A stretch of DNA of 64,000 bases from Lichtheimia corymbifera B2541. Lineage: Eukaryota; Mucoromycota; Mucoromycetes; Mucorales; Lichtheimiaceae. The stretch is from assembly GCA_000697475.1 (NCBI GenBank), contig JNEU01000947.1:124001-188000 (forward strand), written 5' to 3'. Shown here in pieces: positions 22,102 through 34,400 of this stretch (its first letter is position 1; each line of letters starts with the position of its first letter). The notes under the pieces are model-generated. The model ran no database searches, was not told the DNA's origin, and saw only the letters and a program-made list of their open reading frames with translations. The position numbers and the translations under genes were made by a program.

Positions 22102-22287
22102 TGTGCGTGTGTGCTGTATGAAGCATGCACTTATGCCAACTGCAAAGGAGTCGTCCCATCAGGCTGAGGTTGCCTTTTGCCTATAATGTACAAGGCATCG
22201 TTTTAATAACATATATCAACATACAACGAAGATTATGGTCATACTTACCACAGAGAAGGATCCATCAAGGAACACAGCCAAATGTCA

Positions 22288-23005
22288 TTAGGCAGCAATG
22301 AGCACATCAAGGGTGGTAAAGCAATAAAATGTGCTATAGGTGGATGTATGAGTACCCTCATTTTCAGAATCACATAAATGACTATCCTTGAGACTTACCA
22401 AAGGCCATTGATAATGATAGGTATTCACGTAGAAAGAAAGGGCGTTGGACAGTGCTGGTGACAACAGCCTTGTATTTATAAGTGAGTGGGCGTGGGAAAT
22501 GTTGTCATGGTTGATTGATCGAGCTGATAAAGTGGTCAAGCATCTTGGAGTACTGAGTCGAAGTGATGGAAAATGAACAACTGATAAATCCCCCTGCCAC
22601 TTGAAAGGTGATGTTTTGTAGGTGACATATGTCCTGCTGCCGTCATAAACAACCTTCATCCATGATTGTGAAATAGCTGCTGCATACATTGACTCGAGTA
22701 TTCCAATGTCGTAAACGCCTTTCGTCCATTCCATCCAATCCAGCATCATCCTCAGCCGTATTCACGTGATAGGATCCATCGTTCTTGCTGGCAACACGCC
22801 CCCAAAAGCAGCATCCAAGATTTCTCATCACTGCATTCGATTGCATCCATCCATCCATAAACAGTGCAAGTCCAATATTGTTGCTGATATGCTTCCTTCT
22901 CCATCCGGTTCCTGGTCCCTCTCTTTGTTGGTCACTTTCTATCGCAGCTGAACGAGGCGAAGATTGCTTGTATTGCCGGGTACTTGATAGCTGATATGGC
23001 GACAT
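22288..23005 (-). pseudogene. Same gene family, truncated copy X
   Basis: Two overlapping minus frames (23005-22643 and 22749-22288) look like one gene broken by a frameshift or an unrecognised intron. The first contains DGWMQSNAVMRN and NDGSYHVNTAEDD, which match copy Y at the DNA level. The second begins DWMEWTKGVYDIGILESMY and runs 153 codons to 22288. The F-box N-terminus is missing, so this copy is probably dead. It could alternatively be a live gene of unknown function with an intron near 22700. Confidence 0.5.
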
Positions 23006-23039
23006 CCATTAGAATCTGTATGAAATAAAGCAAGTTGAT

Positions 23040-23485
23040 ACACGTAAATAAAGCCGCTGCTATACAATGGCTATCAGCTGTCCACGTACAAAATGCTGCA
23101 AGGCATGCAGCTGCAAGTAGCTGTTACGTTTGGTCGTGGCAGAGGAGCATGCAAGAGCGTGTATTGTAGTAGAGTGACAGGTTGTGAATGCTGTTGGAGA
23201 CATTGATGTAAAGACCTTGCTAAGGCAACTGCTCGTACGATTGGTTGTGGTAAAGGAGTGTACAAGAGAAGGTGGAATGTCAAGGAACGCGGGTGTTGTA
23301 GTGGGGTACTGTACGCCACGAGCTTGCCATTCAGTCCAAGACAATAGGATCAAGACAATCGTAAGCTTGACATGATAGGTTGACGCAGGACAGTCGTTCA
23401 CAAGTGGTAGCTGTACGTGAATGGGCCAACAATTGGAAATGGGTGGAACAGACAAAAGAAGCGGAGAGAGGAGGAACCGGAAATT
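23040..23485. repeat. Shared upstream repeat of copy X
   Basis: Similar to 16790-17160 and 42140-42600. It contains internal imperfect duplications around GTGTACAAGAGAAGGTG-like blocks and ends in a conserved ATGGGCCAACAATTG stretch. In all three loci it lies between a minus-strand gene-family fragment and a module array. Confidence 0.65.
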
Positions 23486-23519
23486 CATGCACTACCAGAC
23501 AATGAACACCCAAAGTCAT

Positions 23520-23835
23520 GGGATTGCCCACCTCGAACCTGAAACTTTCACACAAGATCCTTTAGACCACATCGAGCAACTTTGTTCTAATAAAGATCCT
23601 ACACTTTATTTATACATTTTGGATGGGAGGGTTTAATGCTGGATTGACTATGCACGTCGGAAACTGGTCTGCACCGGATTCATGGATTTATCGAAATAGT
23701 ATACATTACCTTGGGATTCCACATCTCATACTTGAGACTTGGTCAGAAGGTGCTCTTGGATATGCTGATCAACTCTATTCATATAGCAACCACACGCTTC
23801 ATTATGAAACTTTTGAATGCGGGATGCTCCAAATG
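23520..23835. repeat. Module array, short cluster
   Basis: Two modules of the same family, with anchors near 23570 and 23763 (spacing 193 bp). The first is the TCACACAA type and the second the GGTCAGAAGG type, the same order and spacing as the first two modules at 17261/17454 and 42700/42894. Confidence 0.75.
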
Positions 23836-26147
23836 TAGACGCTGCATATCACTGCAATGCAACACACACTCTTTGACTGCATTTATCATACAAAGGTGAT
23901 ACATTTGGTTGACCTCTGGTTCATTGGGCAATGGCTGATTATCTCTTGGTGTCACAGTACTAGCATCATGCATATCAAGGGCGGGAAATTGTTGCTACAT
24001 ATGGTATCCAAGCAACACTAGAACATCATTCTCAGCAATGAGCATATTACTGCAATCCACTGTAACAGCTGTCATGGTATCCAAGCAACACTTGTTTTTT
24101 ATAACTAGGGCATCGTTCTTTGCCATGACCATATTACTATGATTGATATCCTGCACAATAGCATCTATATAAATGTCTTTGGGGAGAAATGGCACAACAA
24201 CTCGATGACAACGATGGTTTTATGATGATATAAAAGTACTTGAAGGTTTTATTCTAATACTACAAACATATCTTTTATACTATCGGAATGTCTTCTCTTG
24301 GTTCACAAGGACAATCCTTGATCCACAGGACCAACCGCGAGAAGGTGGAAGACAACTGATCCCAAAAGGTGGTTGATGAAGCCCCGGATATGAAACATTC
24401 GTACCAATCCCCAAGCAGCCAGCCAAACCGTTACTGAAGGGGGATCTCATAGCAGGAAGCTTTGAACCAAAAGACAAAGCCATCGCCACAGAGAGACCAG
24501 TAACTCCTTGTGAATGCCTCATCGCCAGTAACTCCTTATGAATGCCTTGTCCCAGAAAATAAGTTATGAAAAAGCGGTGGGCAATAAGCTGTGCGCAGCA
24601 TGGAGGGATTAAATTGTTACACCAAAGTCGTAGGCCAATCAACGAGCGGTTACGTGGACAACGATTCACACAGTGTAGTTAGCACCCAACCTCTCTATTT
24701 TGCTACCACTCGCTGGTTAATCGTAACGAGATAACAGCTCGCATATGTTTAGAGTTTGCTGCGGGGCAGTGGAAGCTGGGTTACCGTCGCGACTTGGCTG
24801 AAACAAATGACACCTTGAACCGAGTCACGTGACAAAAGGCAGAATGGTTGCTCGAAACGATTTCACGTGACGAGTAGTGGATGGTGTTTTGAAAGTGATA
24901 TAAAAAATAATATAAAAGTGTAAAGGAGCATGCGTGTGTGTGATGGGATAATATGACGTTGCGTGGATTGAAAGTATGACTTCGTATATGAATATGGGCA
25001 TGCCATAGTTAAAAAAGGATGCTGCTGCGATTTTTCAACTGCACCCTTTCCTTCACTCTTTTTTAACTTTTCTTTAGTATTAGAAAGTCCCTCTCGCTCT
25101 CGGTACCCCCAATTACCCGCTTACCACCCTCACATTGACGCGCAACGGAAAAGCCTGTCAGCGGAACAGATCCCACTAATAACCACCATCCTCTACATGG
25201 TATGATGTGCTGTGTACTTGACTCGATCACGCTCCCTGCACCTGGGTTTTACCCGTTGCGCGTAATGTGCACACTTTTGAACTTTTTCTCGCATCCCCAA
25301 AACATCCCCCTCTCTCACTCTCCAAAGTTCTCAACTTGCGTTCTTTTTCGTATTCCACAAATTAGCGCGTGTACCAGGACTAAGACTAATCTTGCTCAGG
25401 CAAGGCAACGTGTACTTTATGGTTTGCACGGTGTCAAGCAAAGAGCATACATATCATTGTCATAAGCCAAAGTGCATAATATCATTATCATAAGCCAAAG
25501 TGCATACATATTATTATAATACCTTGTCCTCCCCTTGTTATTCATTCCCTGAAATTTGTATCAAACCAAGTTTTATAATATAGATCATAGTTGTAACCCT
25601 TTTATGAGCTTATTACTATTTTTTGTCGTACGTATACTGTATCCAACCCTGCCACAAAAAAGCCAATCCTCCCCTACTTGACATTGCCTGTATATGTATC
25701 AAAAACATTCTTCATAAAACTCTCCTCTCTTTTTTGGTCGTCGAGTTGAAAGTAATATGTGGTATCATTGTATAACATTTTCTGTTTTCTGCTTTGGACA
25801 AGTGTAGTGTTAAAAGAGTGTGTGTGGTGGTTGAAAGGGATGATGTGCAGATCAAAGCCCCAACGACACATTTCCTTTTTTAAAAACGGTATGTAAAAGT
25901 GTCATATCATTCATTGAATCAACACGTTCATAATGGGATATGCAGGTATCGTTTATTCCAATCATGGGGTGATAGTAATAGAATCATAGCAATGGTCCAT
26001 GTTATACAAGCCAGCCTTGATATGTGGAACGCTGAACATGTTTGACGTGTGCTTGTGATTGGCCCTGACCAGAAATCATGCGCGTGTTCCAGCAGTTTCC
26101 TTTATCCACGTTCTTCTTTTCACTTCCTTTGAAAGCAACAATACACC
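23836..26147. other. Intergenic with short repeats, no gene recognised
   Basis: At 23999-24140 a degenerate tandem pair begins GGTATCCAAGCAACACT. At 24498-24548 a short direct duplication begins CCAGTAACTCCTT. At 25459-25512 a CATAAGCCAAAGTGCATA unit occurs twice. A minus-strand frame of 129 codons (24669-24280) has no recognised family, and a plus frame of 87 codons (25202-25465) is also unassigned. The final 200 nt should hold the CDC37 promoter. Confidence 0.5.
24825..24871. promoter_or_regulatory. Paired palindromic E-box sites
   Basis: TCACGTGAC occurs at 24825-24833 and again at 24863-24871, 38 bp apart. The core CACGTG is bound by fungal bHLH regulators (Pho4, Cbf1 and USF types). TATA-like stretches follow at about 24898-24920, yet no recognisable gene starts until CDC37 at 26148. 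Confidence 0.5.
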
Positions 26148-27633
26148 ATGCCTTTGGACTATAGCAAGTGGGACAATCTCGAGCTCTCGGACGACTCTGA
26201 TATCGAATGCCATCCCAACGTCGACAAGAAATCCATGATCAAGTGGAAGCGTGAAGCTATTCATCGTGAACGAGCTGAACGGAAGGCCCAGATTAGCCAG
26301 CTCCAAGAGTTCATTCCGATGGAAGAATGGGTGCTGCACCATCTCAATACGATTCGCTCCAAAGATACCACTGCCGAAGAGACCCTCAAGGCTATCCAAC
26401 GTTGGCTCGAACTGGCTACTCAAGAAAACAAGCATATCGTTGCCGTGGCAGCTTCAACCAAACCAAACACACCACCATTGACTCTGGGTGAAGCACTCGG
26501 ATCCATTTTGAAAGACATTACACCTGACAAGGAAAAGGAACTCAAGGAACGTTTGGATTCTTTACATACCTCAGCTACTTCAGTGTTGGAGCGCTCAGAG
26601 AAGGAATTGGAACGTCTTAAAAAGGAGGAGGGCAAGAAACTCACAAGTGAAAACATGTTCCATGAAACATCGAATCGCACGGTAAGAATGAGGTGGGATG
26701 TCGTGGTGGTATATGCTTACTGACATGATGATATAGATTCTTAATTCATCCAAGGATCAACCAAAACCATCATCATCCAAACCAAAAGCAAAGGAACAAG
26801 TCATTGAAACATTGAACCCCGGTGTACAAATGAAGGATTTGGTAATGTCATTTGGTTCAGTGGTTGAGAAGGGAGTTTATACTTAGACAACGTTTTTAGT
26901 CTATCCATGATAAGCAACAAAATGAAGCGGATGAGGAGGATGACGACAAGGATATCGAATTATCCAAGGAGGCTGAAGCATTCGCTAAGCTTAAGGGATT
27001 CGAACCAAGCTACAAGCATCTTATGAGATATCCTGAGATTATCAACGAGACCATGTCTGATCAGATCTTGGCCGAAGCATTTACCCAGCAACTCAAGGGC
27101 AATGAGGACTTCTCCCGCAATTGTGTGATTCAAGCCTTGACATTACAATATTGTGGACAGCTTGGAAGTAATGGTTTGAATGTTTTCTTTTCAAGGTATG
27201 CACTATTTGAAACATATATGCGATTGGATGGCTAATGATGGGCAATAATAGAATGAATGGACCAAATCAACAAGCACGCAAAATGTTTTTTGATGATGTG
27301 GATCGAACATATGGTCGTATCAAGGTGCGATGTGCTGAGATTGCAGCTGAACAAAACGCTGGCGTGGAGACAATTCAATTGCAGGCTGCTGAAGATGGCT
27401 CACCTTTAACGATCCGAGTGCCTGACCCCAATAAGGAAGAGGAAAAAGAAGCATACAAGGTGTTTGAAGCCATGCCACAAGCTTTCCAGGATGCTCTTAA
27501 AACGGGTGAACTCGACAATCTCAACAAGGTTTTGGAAAAGATGTCCGTGGAGGATGCCGAGACATTGGTGCAAGTGTGCTCTGAATACGGATTTTTGGAT
27601 GTGGGAGAGCAAGTCATTGATCAAACAAAATGA
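26148..27633 (+). CDS. CDC37: Hsp90 co-chaperone Cdc37
   Basis: Kinase-specific co-chaperone that delivers client kinases to Hsp90. Exons 26148-26681, 26737-26841, 26900-27195 and 27252-27633 give 438 aa. The N-terminus MPLDYSKWDNLELSDDSD has the conserved YSKWD motif and the Ser that CK2 phosphorylates within an acidic context. The coiled-coil kinase-binding region follows (KWKREAIHRERAERKAQ). The middle Hsp90-binding domain contains FAKLKGFEPSYKHLMRYPEII, and the C-terminal domain carries PEEEKEAYKVFEAMP-like sequence and ends VGEQVIDQTK. All four exons agree in phase. It converges with the sugar transporter, leaving 108 bp between stop codons. Confidence 0.96.
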
Positions 27634-27741
27634 GATGGTTAGGTAGTTTATTGTTTATATTTTCATTGTGCAACAACAATCATTAAAATACAATGATAAG
27701 CATCATCATTATAAAAAGTAAAAGAGAATGAGGCTTCTTAT

Positions 27742-29603
27742 CTATGGCCCGACAGTGGTAGATTCTTCTTGTGTAGATTCCACCTCCTTAAATTTTTCTT
27801 TGTCCTCTGGAGCTTGTCGAGGAAGCACCTTTTTCTTGGCTTTAGTGCTTGCACGTAAATCCCTGACAATCTTTTCAATGGATCGACCTTTGGTCTCGGG
27901 AACAAAGATATAGGTGATGATGAAGGCAACTGTGCCGACACCAATAAATATACAGAATGTATAACCAGCAATCTCTTCAAAGATAATTGGAAATACAAGA
28001 CCAATCACAAAATTCATGGACCAATTCATGCATGTGGCTGCAGCACTAACAGCTGAATTGGCATAGGTTGGACAAAGTTCTGAAGTGATCATCTACACAA
28101 AGGTAATCAGTATTGTATATCACATGACTTGCTTTATGCGAAATTACCCATGGGATAGGACCAATGCCAATAGCAAATGATGCCACATAAAGGAACACTG
28201 CGACGACCAACAAGGCCGGAACTTGGAAACGATATCCAAGGACCAATAACATGGAAAAGATAACACATCCAGCTAACGAAAGCATGACCAAAGGACGACG
28301 ACCCATGCGGTCAATGAGAATAACCGAGAACAGGGTGGCAACAAAATTGACACCTGTAGTAGCGATAGCCATGTACTTTGACATGTCGGGATTGAAGGCT
28401 TCTGAAAAGATGATGGTCGAATAAAACATCACGGCGTTCATACCTAAGCAACAAGATCTTAGTTACGATGATCTCTCGTCTCTGCCAACCTAGAACTGAC
28501 TTACCGATCCATTGCTGAGTGAAGTGCAAAAAGAGTACAATGATAGTGATGTGGCGCACCAAGGAGTCAGTAAAGATGCCAATCAACGACAAGGGTTCAC
28601 GGTTGTGAAGTTGCGTTTCGCCATGAATTTCTTCTGATCTTTGCTTTATCTTTTCGGTAGCGGTTGCACTATCATCATGCAACGCTTCTTCTTCCTCGAC
28701 TGGATTGGATGCAAATTCAGGATCACTTACTGTGGATGCAGCTGCTGCTGGTCCAAGTTGAGCACTGACAATTTCGTAAAACTCAGCATCAATGGATGCA
28801 TTCTTGCCACGTAAACGGTGCAATGCAGAACGTGCATCCTCAACTCGGTTCACAGACACCAACCAACGTGGTGAATCGACAATCGTCACAACCAAAAATA
28901 GCTGTACAATAGCAGGAATACCCACCAAGCTGAAATTGAGGCGCCAAAGAGGTACCGTAGCAGTAGGCAAACCAATGACAGAAGCAAGTAAGATACCAAT
29001 GACAATAAAGAATCTTTTCATATCACATGGTCAGCTTATGTATTGAATAAAAAACGGGTATACTCAACTGATGACAAGTGCCCATAGCACCGCGTGCTTT
29101 GATGGTGGAAATCTCTCCTATATACGTGGGGATGCACACCGAACCAAGGCCACACGATAAGCCAGCAATCAAGCGTCCGACAATAAACATGCCTTCGTGT
29201 ACAGCAGCACCCATCAATACACCGCCCACGATCCATCCAAATGTATTTACGGCAATGGCCTTTTTACGTCCTAGATATGTCTGGATGTATCCACCCGAAA
29301 TACCGGCAACAAGACCACCCACGCAAAAGGAAGATACAGCAAAACCCCTATGGTGGATGTTGCATTAATACGATACTGCACACATGACAGCACCTCCAAG
29401 TCTTACCATAACGTGGTGTTCATAGGTAAGCAATCCGGCATCCTTGGATCGTTAATATGGGCGTTACCATTTGGGCAATTGTGTGTGATATCGCCTGGTA
29501 CGTTGGGTGAACCAATGACCCAACCATTACAAAACGAGCCGATTGCTGCTACCAGCACACAATAAAACATGTATCCTGGTATGTTGATTTTACGCGAATC
29601 CAT
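27742..29603 (-). CDS. MFS sugar transporter (hexose transporter type)
   Basis: Twelve-helix sugar porter of the HXT/GLUT family. Minus-strand exons 29603-29407, 29347-29069, 29013-28505, 28443-28148 and 28092-27742 give 543 aa. Landmarks: GRKKAIAVNTFGWIVGG (loop 2-3), GRLIAGLSCGLGSVCIPTYIGEI, RGAMGTCHQ before TM5, VDSPRWLVSVNR, QQWIGMNAVMFYS at TM7, DRMGRRPLV, GIGPIPWMITSEL and VPETKGRSIEKI. All are diagnostic of sugar porters. Intron 2 uses a GTTGAG donor, chosen because it alone preserves HQFFIVIG. The central loop between TM6 and TM7 is enlarged and acidic. The chosen ATG at 29603 (MDSRKINIPGY) fits family N-termini; an upstream in-frame ATG would add 43 residues of leader-like sequence. 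Confidence 0.93.
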
Positions 29604-31437
29604 GGTTGTTGCGTGTGTATAGGATAAAAGAGAGGAATGATGTTTTGAAAAAAAAAAGAGGATGGGTTGAATGTAGGGCCCCCATGGGCTATACGGTTCA
29701 GCAGCAGCAATATCCCATGCTATCTGAGACAAATTTCAAGGTAAAAGGGCATGGCCCCCCCTCCCATTATTCATCATTTTCCACAAAGTAACTATAACCC
29801 CTGCTGTCATCATTTGCAACAATGTCTCTATGGCATGGAGAAAAGCTTCTTGACAGAATGCATCAATGACGCCATTTTGAATAAAAAGGACACGTGGTTA
29901 TCTGTTTTGGTTTTGGTTTTTTATTGACACCAATATGCCACGCAGGGCGAATGACCCGCATCGTGATGAAAGGCTTAGACTTGTTGGGGGAGGAGGAGGC
30001 ATGTTTGTTACATCCAAGGATGATATCTAACAAACACATGTATTATAGAAATGACTCGTTCAACAACAATAATAATGATGGTGATGAATTATATATATGT
30101 ATCCCCGGTCTACATAGATATGCAGCCCAAGAGACAGGAGAAGGTGGTGGTGGTGTGTTGCCCCGCATTTGATAAACAAGGGCTGCAGTTGCTATCCAAA
30201 CGACATCGAAACAATGATAACAAAATGCAATAGTCAAAACAATGTCCATGCCCAAACATCAATGGTACGACATAAAAACCCGTGCGGCTGGGTGCAACTC
30301 TGTTACTGCTTAGCCATCCTCATCAGATGATGATGACAAAATGTGTTCGTTTTGAATATGGGCGTAATTGAGGAAGGATCTGCGACAAAGAAAAAGAGAT
30401 GACCTGCATCATGCATATCGAGGAGTCGTATGCATAACAAGAATGCTGTTGAAAAATAAAAGAGAGAGAGAGAAAGCAAAAGAAAGAAGACCAAGGCAAC
30501 TGGTGATAATCATCCAACACAAAAAAAGTTACACAATGGGTGAACGTGTACATGTGTGTAACCGAGTGGCTCCCTTCGGACATGCTATGTCTTGGTCCCG
30601 ACATTGACACGCAGTCGCATTCATGGCATCCCACATTTGATTGAATGCATGCGCTCTATGCATCATCTTGCTACTAGTGTAGAGGTATTATATCCACAGG
30701 GATAGACAAAAGAGGATGGGGATGGAAGTATGTATTATCATGACAGAAGCCATTTTACCAACAATAGCAGCAACATGCAGCAGTAATATATAGAGTAGCG
30801 ATGAATGATAAGACGACAACATGAAGATAACCAATTTGGCTCATGTAAATGAGATGATGATACACACCGACAGGTTGACTCTCCTCTCTCGCTTTCGTTC
30901 TTTTGGGGGAAGACCCCTTTCTAGAGCCCCCCTTACATTTTCTTTTTTTCGGGAGCCTTAATTAAATAGTTATTTGGATGGTAGTACTGAATGCCTTTTT
31001 ATACAATGGGATGACAAGAACGGGTGACCAGACCGAGAAAAGATCAAGTAGAATAGAGACCATGGTTTGATACCATGCTAAACAAGACAAGATGTACATG
31101 TGAAAAGTGGTTAGTAGTAGTATGAGACCAAATGTGAGTAGAAGAGCGAGTGAGAGAATATGTGTGTGTGCACCGACGCTAAAGATCTCTCTCTCTTGCT
31201 CTATTTTTACCATAGCGAGTGGAAAGATTGGGATGCGGAGGATGTGTTCCATTTATGTCAGGTCAAATCAAAAATAACCAAAGACCGACAACCCACCCGC
31301 GCGCGATCCTTTCCCTTCTTCCTCTTTTTCCTCCTTTACTTGTTTGCCCCCCAATCGCACATCTCTCTTTCATTTCTGCCATCTCTTCATTTAATACCCT
31401 CCCCCTCCCGCATCGCAGCCAGTGTATGATATTTTAG
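29604..31437. other. Divergent promoter region, no gene recognised
   Basis: 1.8 kb between the sugar transporter and the chitin synthase, which diverge. It includes AG-rich and TG-rich tracts, an AT-rich zone near 30080-30120 and a strongly CT-rich leader at 31310-31420 just before the chitin synthase ATG. None of the frames resemble a protein family. Confidence 0.6.
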
Positions 31438-34400
31438 ATGGGAAAACAAAAACGGGACGGCGCCAACAAGACCGATCTGGCAACCCTTTCAAACTTGACA
31501 GACGACTCCATTTGCCAATGTTTACGTGCTCGCTACGACTCTTATCAAGTGTATACTCGACTTGGAGCTAATCAACTTGTCGCTGTCAATCCATGCAAAC
31601 CACTCTCTCTCAACGACGATCAAACGGGTTTAGAATATGTCGCTGCTTATAAGGACACCGATGCACAACAACGAGTTCCTCAACCACCTCATATCTTTGA
31701 CCTTGTCAACCGCGCGTACTTTTATATGAGAAGAACAGGCAATGACCAAGCTATCGTTCTTTGGTAAGTAGAAAGGAGAAGGAAAATGGGAGGAAAAAGG
31801 GTGGTCGACTCACGTTCTCTCTCTCTGTCTTTTTTTTCCCCTGAACTTTTTGTGTGGGTGAACAGTGGTGAATCCGGTAGTGGCAAGACCCAGATCCGAA
31901 ATTTGGTCATCCGCCATTTGGTACGACTGAGTAGCCACAAGAAAGAATCCAAAGTTCAGACTCAACTACTTCATTCTTCTCTGGTCCTCGATGCTTTTGG
32001 CAGCAGTAATAATGGCCCTTCGTCTTCTTCTCGATTCGGTTACTATGCTGAAATTCAATTCAGTGAAAGAGGTCGTATGGTGGGAGCAAAGACCATCCAT
32101 TACTTTTTGGAAAAGGCTCGTCTCACGCAGAGGAATGAAAACAACTTTGGCGTCTTTTATCAATTGGTCGCAGGAGCAACAGCCGATGAAAGAACAGCAT
32201 TGCAGTTACAAGAAGGCGCTCAATATTATTATCTCCCATCATCACGTCCTGTCAACCCAGCCGCAGCTACAGAAGCATACAGTCAACTCAAAGCATCTCT
32301 TAAACAAGCCGGTTTTAAAAGAGAACACATCTCTCGCATCCTCCAACTACTCGCTGCCATCTTGCATCTCGGCAATATCACTTTTATGGATTCAGCTAAT
32401 AGCCAGGATGCTGCTTATGTCAAGAACACTGAAACATTGGATCTCGTAGCTGATTTCTTGGGTGTGGATCCACGTGCTTTGGAGAATGTGTTGGTGTTCA
32501 AGACAACAATGATTCGAAAGGATGTCACCACATTGATTTTGGATGCTGAACAAGCTGCACGACAACGAGACGAATTAGCACGCACATTGTACTCGCTCTT
32601 ATTCTCGTGGATGGTGGAACGGATCAATGGAAAGCTGTGTGCCGACGAGCAAAAGTTCAATAGCTTTGTGGGCGTGCTCGATTTGCCTGGTGTGGCAGCA
32701 GATAGCAACAATTTCCATGCATTCTTGGTCAACATGGCAAATGAACGTGTACACAACTTTGTCACCACGCAACTTCTTTTCAACGATGTACAGAATCAGT
32801 TATACGACGCTGAAGGTGTCCAATATATGACACCCACTCGATCACCAGCAAGCAAGGATGTGAATGAATTGCTTTTCAGACCCTCACGTGGTGTGTGCGC
32901 GTTGATGAGCAAACGAATGGCTGGCGAGGATTACGAGTTGATGGATGCAATGACAAAATACAACAGCAATAATACAGCTTTCACATCAACCACCGTTCAA
33001 AATCAACGCAAATTCGCTATTCAACATTTCCACGGCGAGGTCACCTATGATCCACATGGCTTTACTGAGGCCAATCGTCAGGATCAAGTGGCTGTTGACT
33101 TTGTATCATTATTCCGCGGAGGTGAAGGCATGGCAGCATCATGGAATTCTTTCTTGGTTGAACTATGGGAGAACAACAATATCAGCACAGAGACTCATCC
33201 TCGTAATCAAGATGCCGTTGTATCAGCACAAGAGAAATTGGCACGTGCTCCTTCTCGACGCAAGAGTCAACGCAAGGCTAAAAAGGATGATGCAGCAGCT
33301 GCTGCTGATAAGAAACAAACCAGTGTCGTCGGCAACTTGCAAGTGGCATTGGATGAATTGCTTGGATCCTTACAAGAAGCCAATCTCTGGACAGTGTTTT
33401 GTATTCGACCCAACAACAATCACACGGATCAATTCGATGGTCGATACGTCATGCGTCAAGTTCAGTCTTATGGGTTGACCACTTTTTCAGAGACTACACG
33501 TGTACAATATGCAGTGTCTTATACACATGAGGAGTTTTTGAATCGATACGCCGTGCCACTACAATCGTTGGGTAGTCGAGATGCTGGTCTTCCTCGAGCA
33601 CAGATGGAAATCATTGCACAACAACTTGGATGGACTGCTACGGATGCAGCTGTGGGCACAAGCAGAGTATGTATCTATCATTTGACAACTTGATCATGAC
33701 AAGAACAAGTCTAACACACATATATTACAGGTATTCTTGGCTGATGAAGCATGGCGATCATTGGAAGATAATTTGCGAGTGCTTGAAAAGGACGAGCAAC
33801 GACGTAATAAGGACGCCAAGTCAGCAACGGGTGCCATGCCAGTTGATGATATGATGGATGATGCAGGCTCAACAGGTGTTCCACGCGAAATGACACATGA
33901 CCAAGAGCAATCACTTTTGAATCAAGAGCATGTGCCAGCTGGTGATATGCATGGAGGACCCTTGATGCCACCACCCGTGGGGCGGTTATATCAACAAGAT
34001 GACCAGCGTTCTTTCTATTCTGAAGATGACTACTTTTATCACGACAACGGCAGCCGGTATCAGGACAATGAGGATTCAGTATACGGATCAGAGAATTACG
34101 CACACGACATGATGATGAGACAGGCACCACCACAAGAAAAAGAAAACTTGGATGAGACCGAAGAGGATGAGACAAAACAATCACCAGCTCGCAAACGATG
34201 GCTTTTCTTTGTATGGGCAGTTACATGGTGGATCCCATCCAAATTCCTTATTTGGTGTGGTCGTATGAAGCGCAAGGATGTCCGTATTGCTTGGCGTGAA
34301 AAGGTGGCTCTTTGTGTGATTATTCTGTTTCTTTGTGCATTCGTCATTTGGTTCTTGATCTTTTTCGGTGAAATCATTTGTCCGCATCAGAACGTTTTCT

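Noticed and set aside
24280..24669. 129-codon minus-strand frame possibly from a retroelement end
   Set aside because: No reverse-transcriptase, RNase H or other motif could be recognised, and an internal duplication disturbs the sequence.
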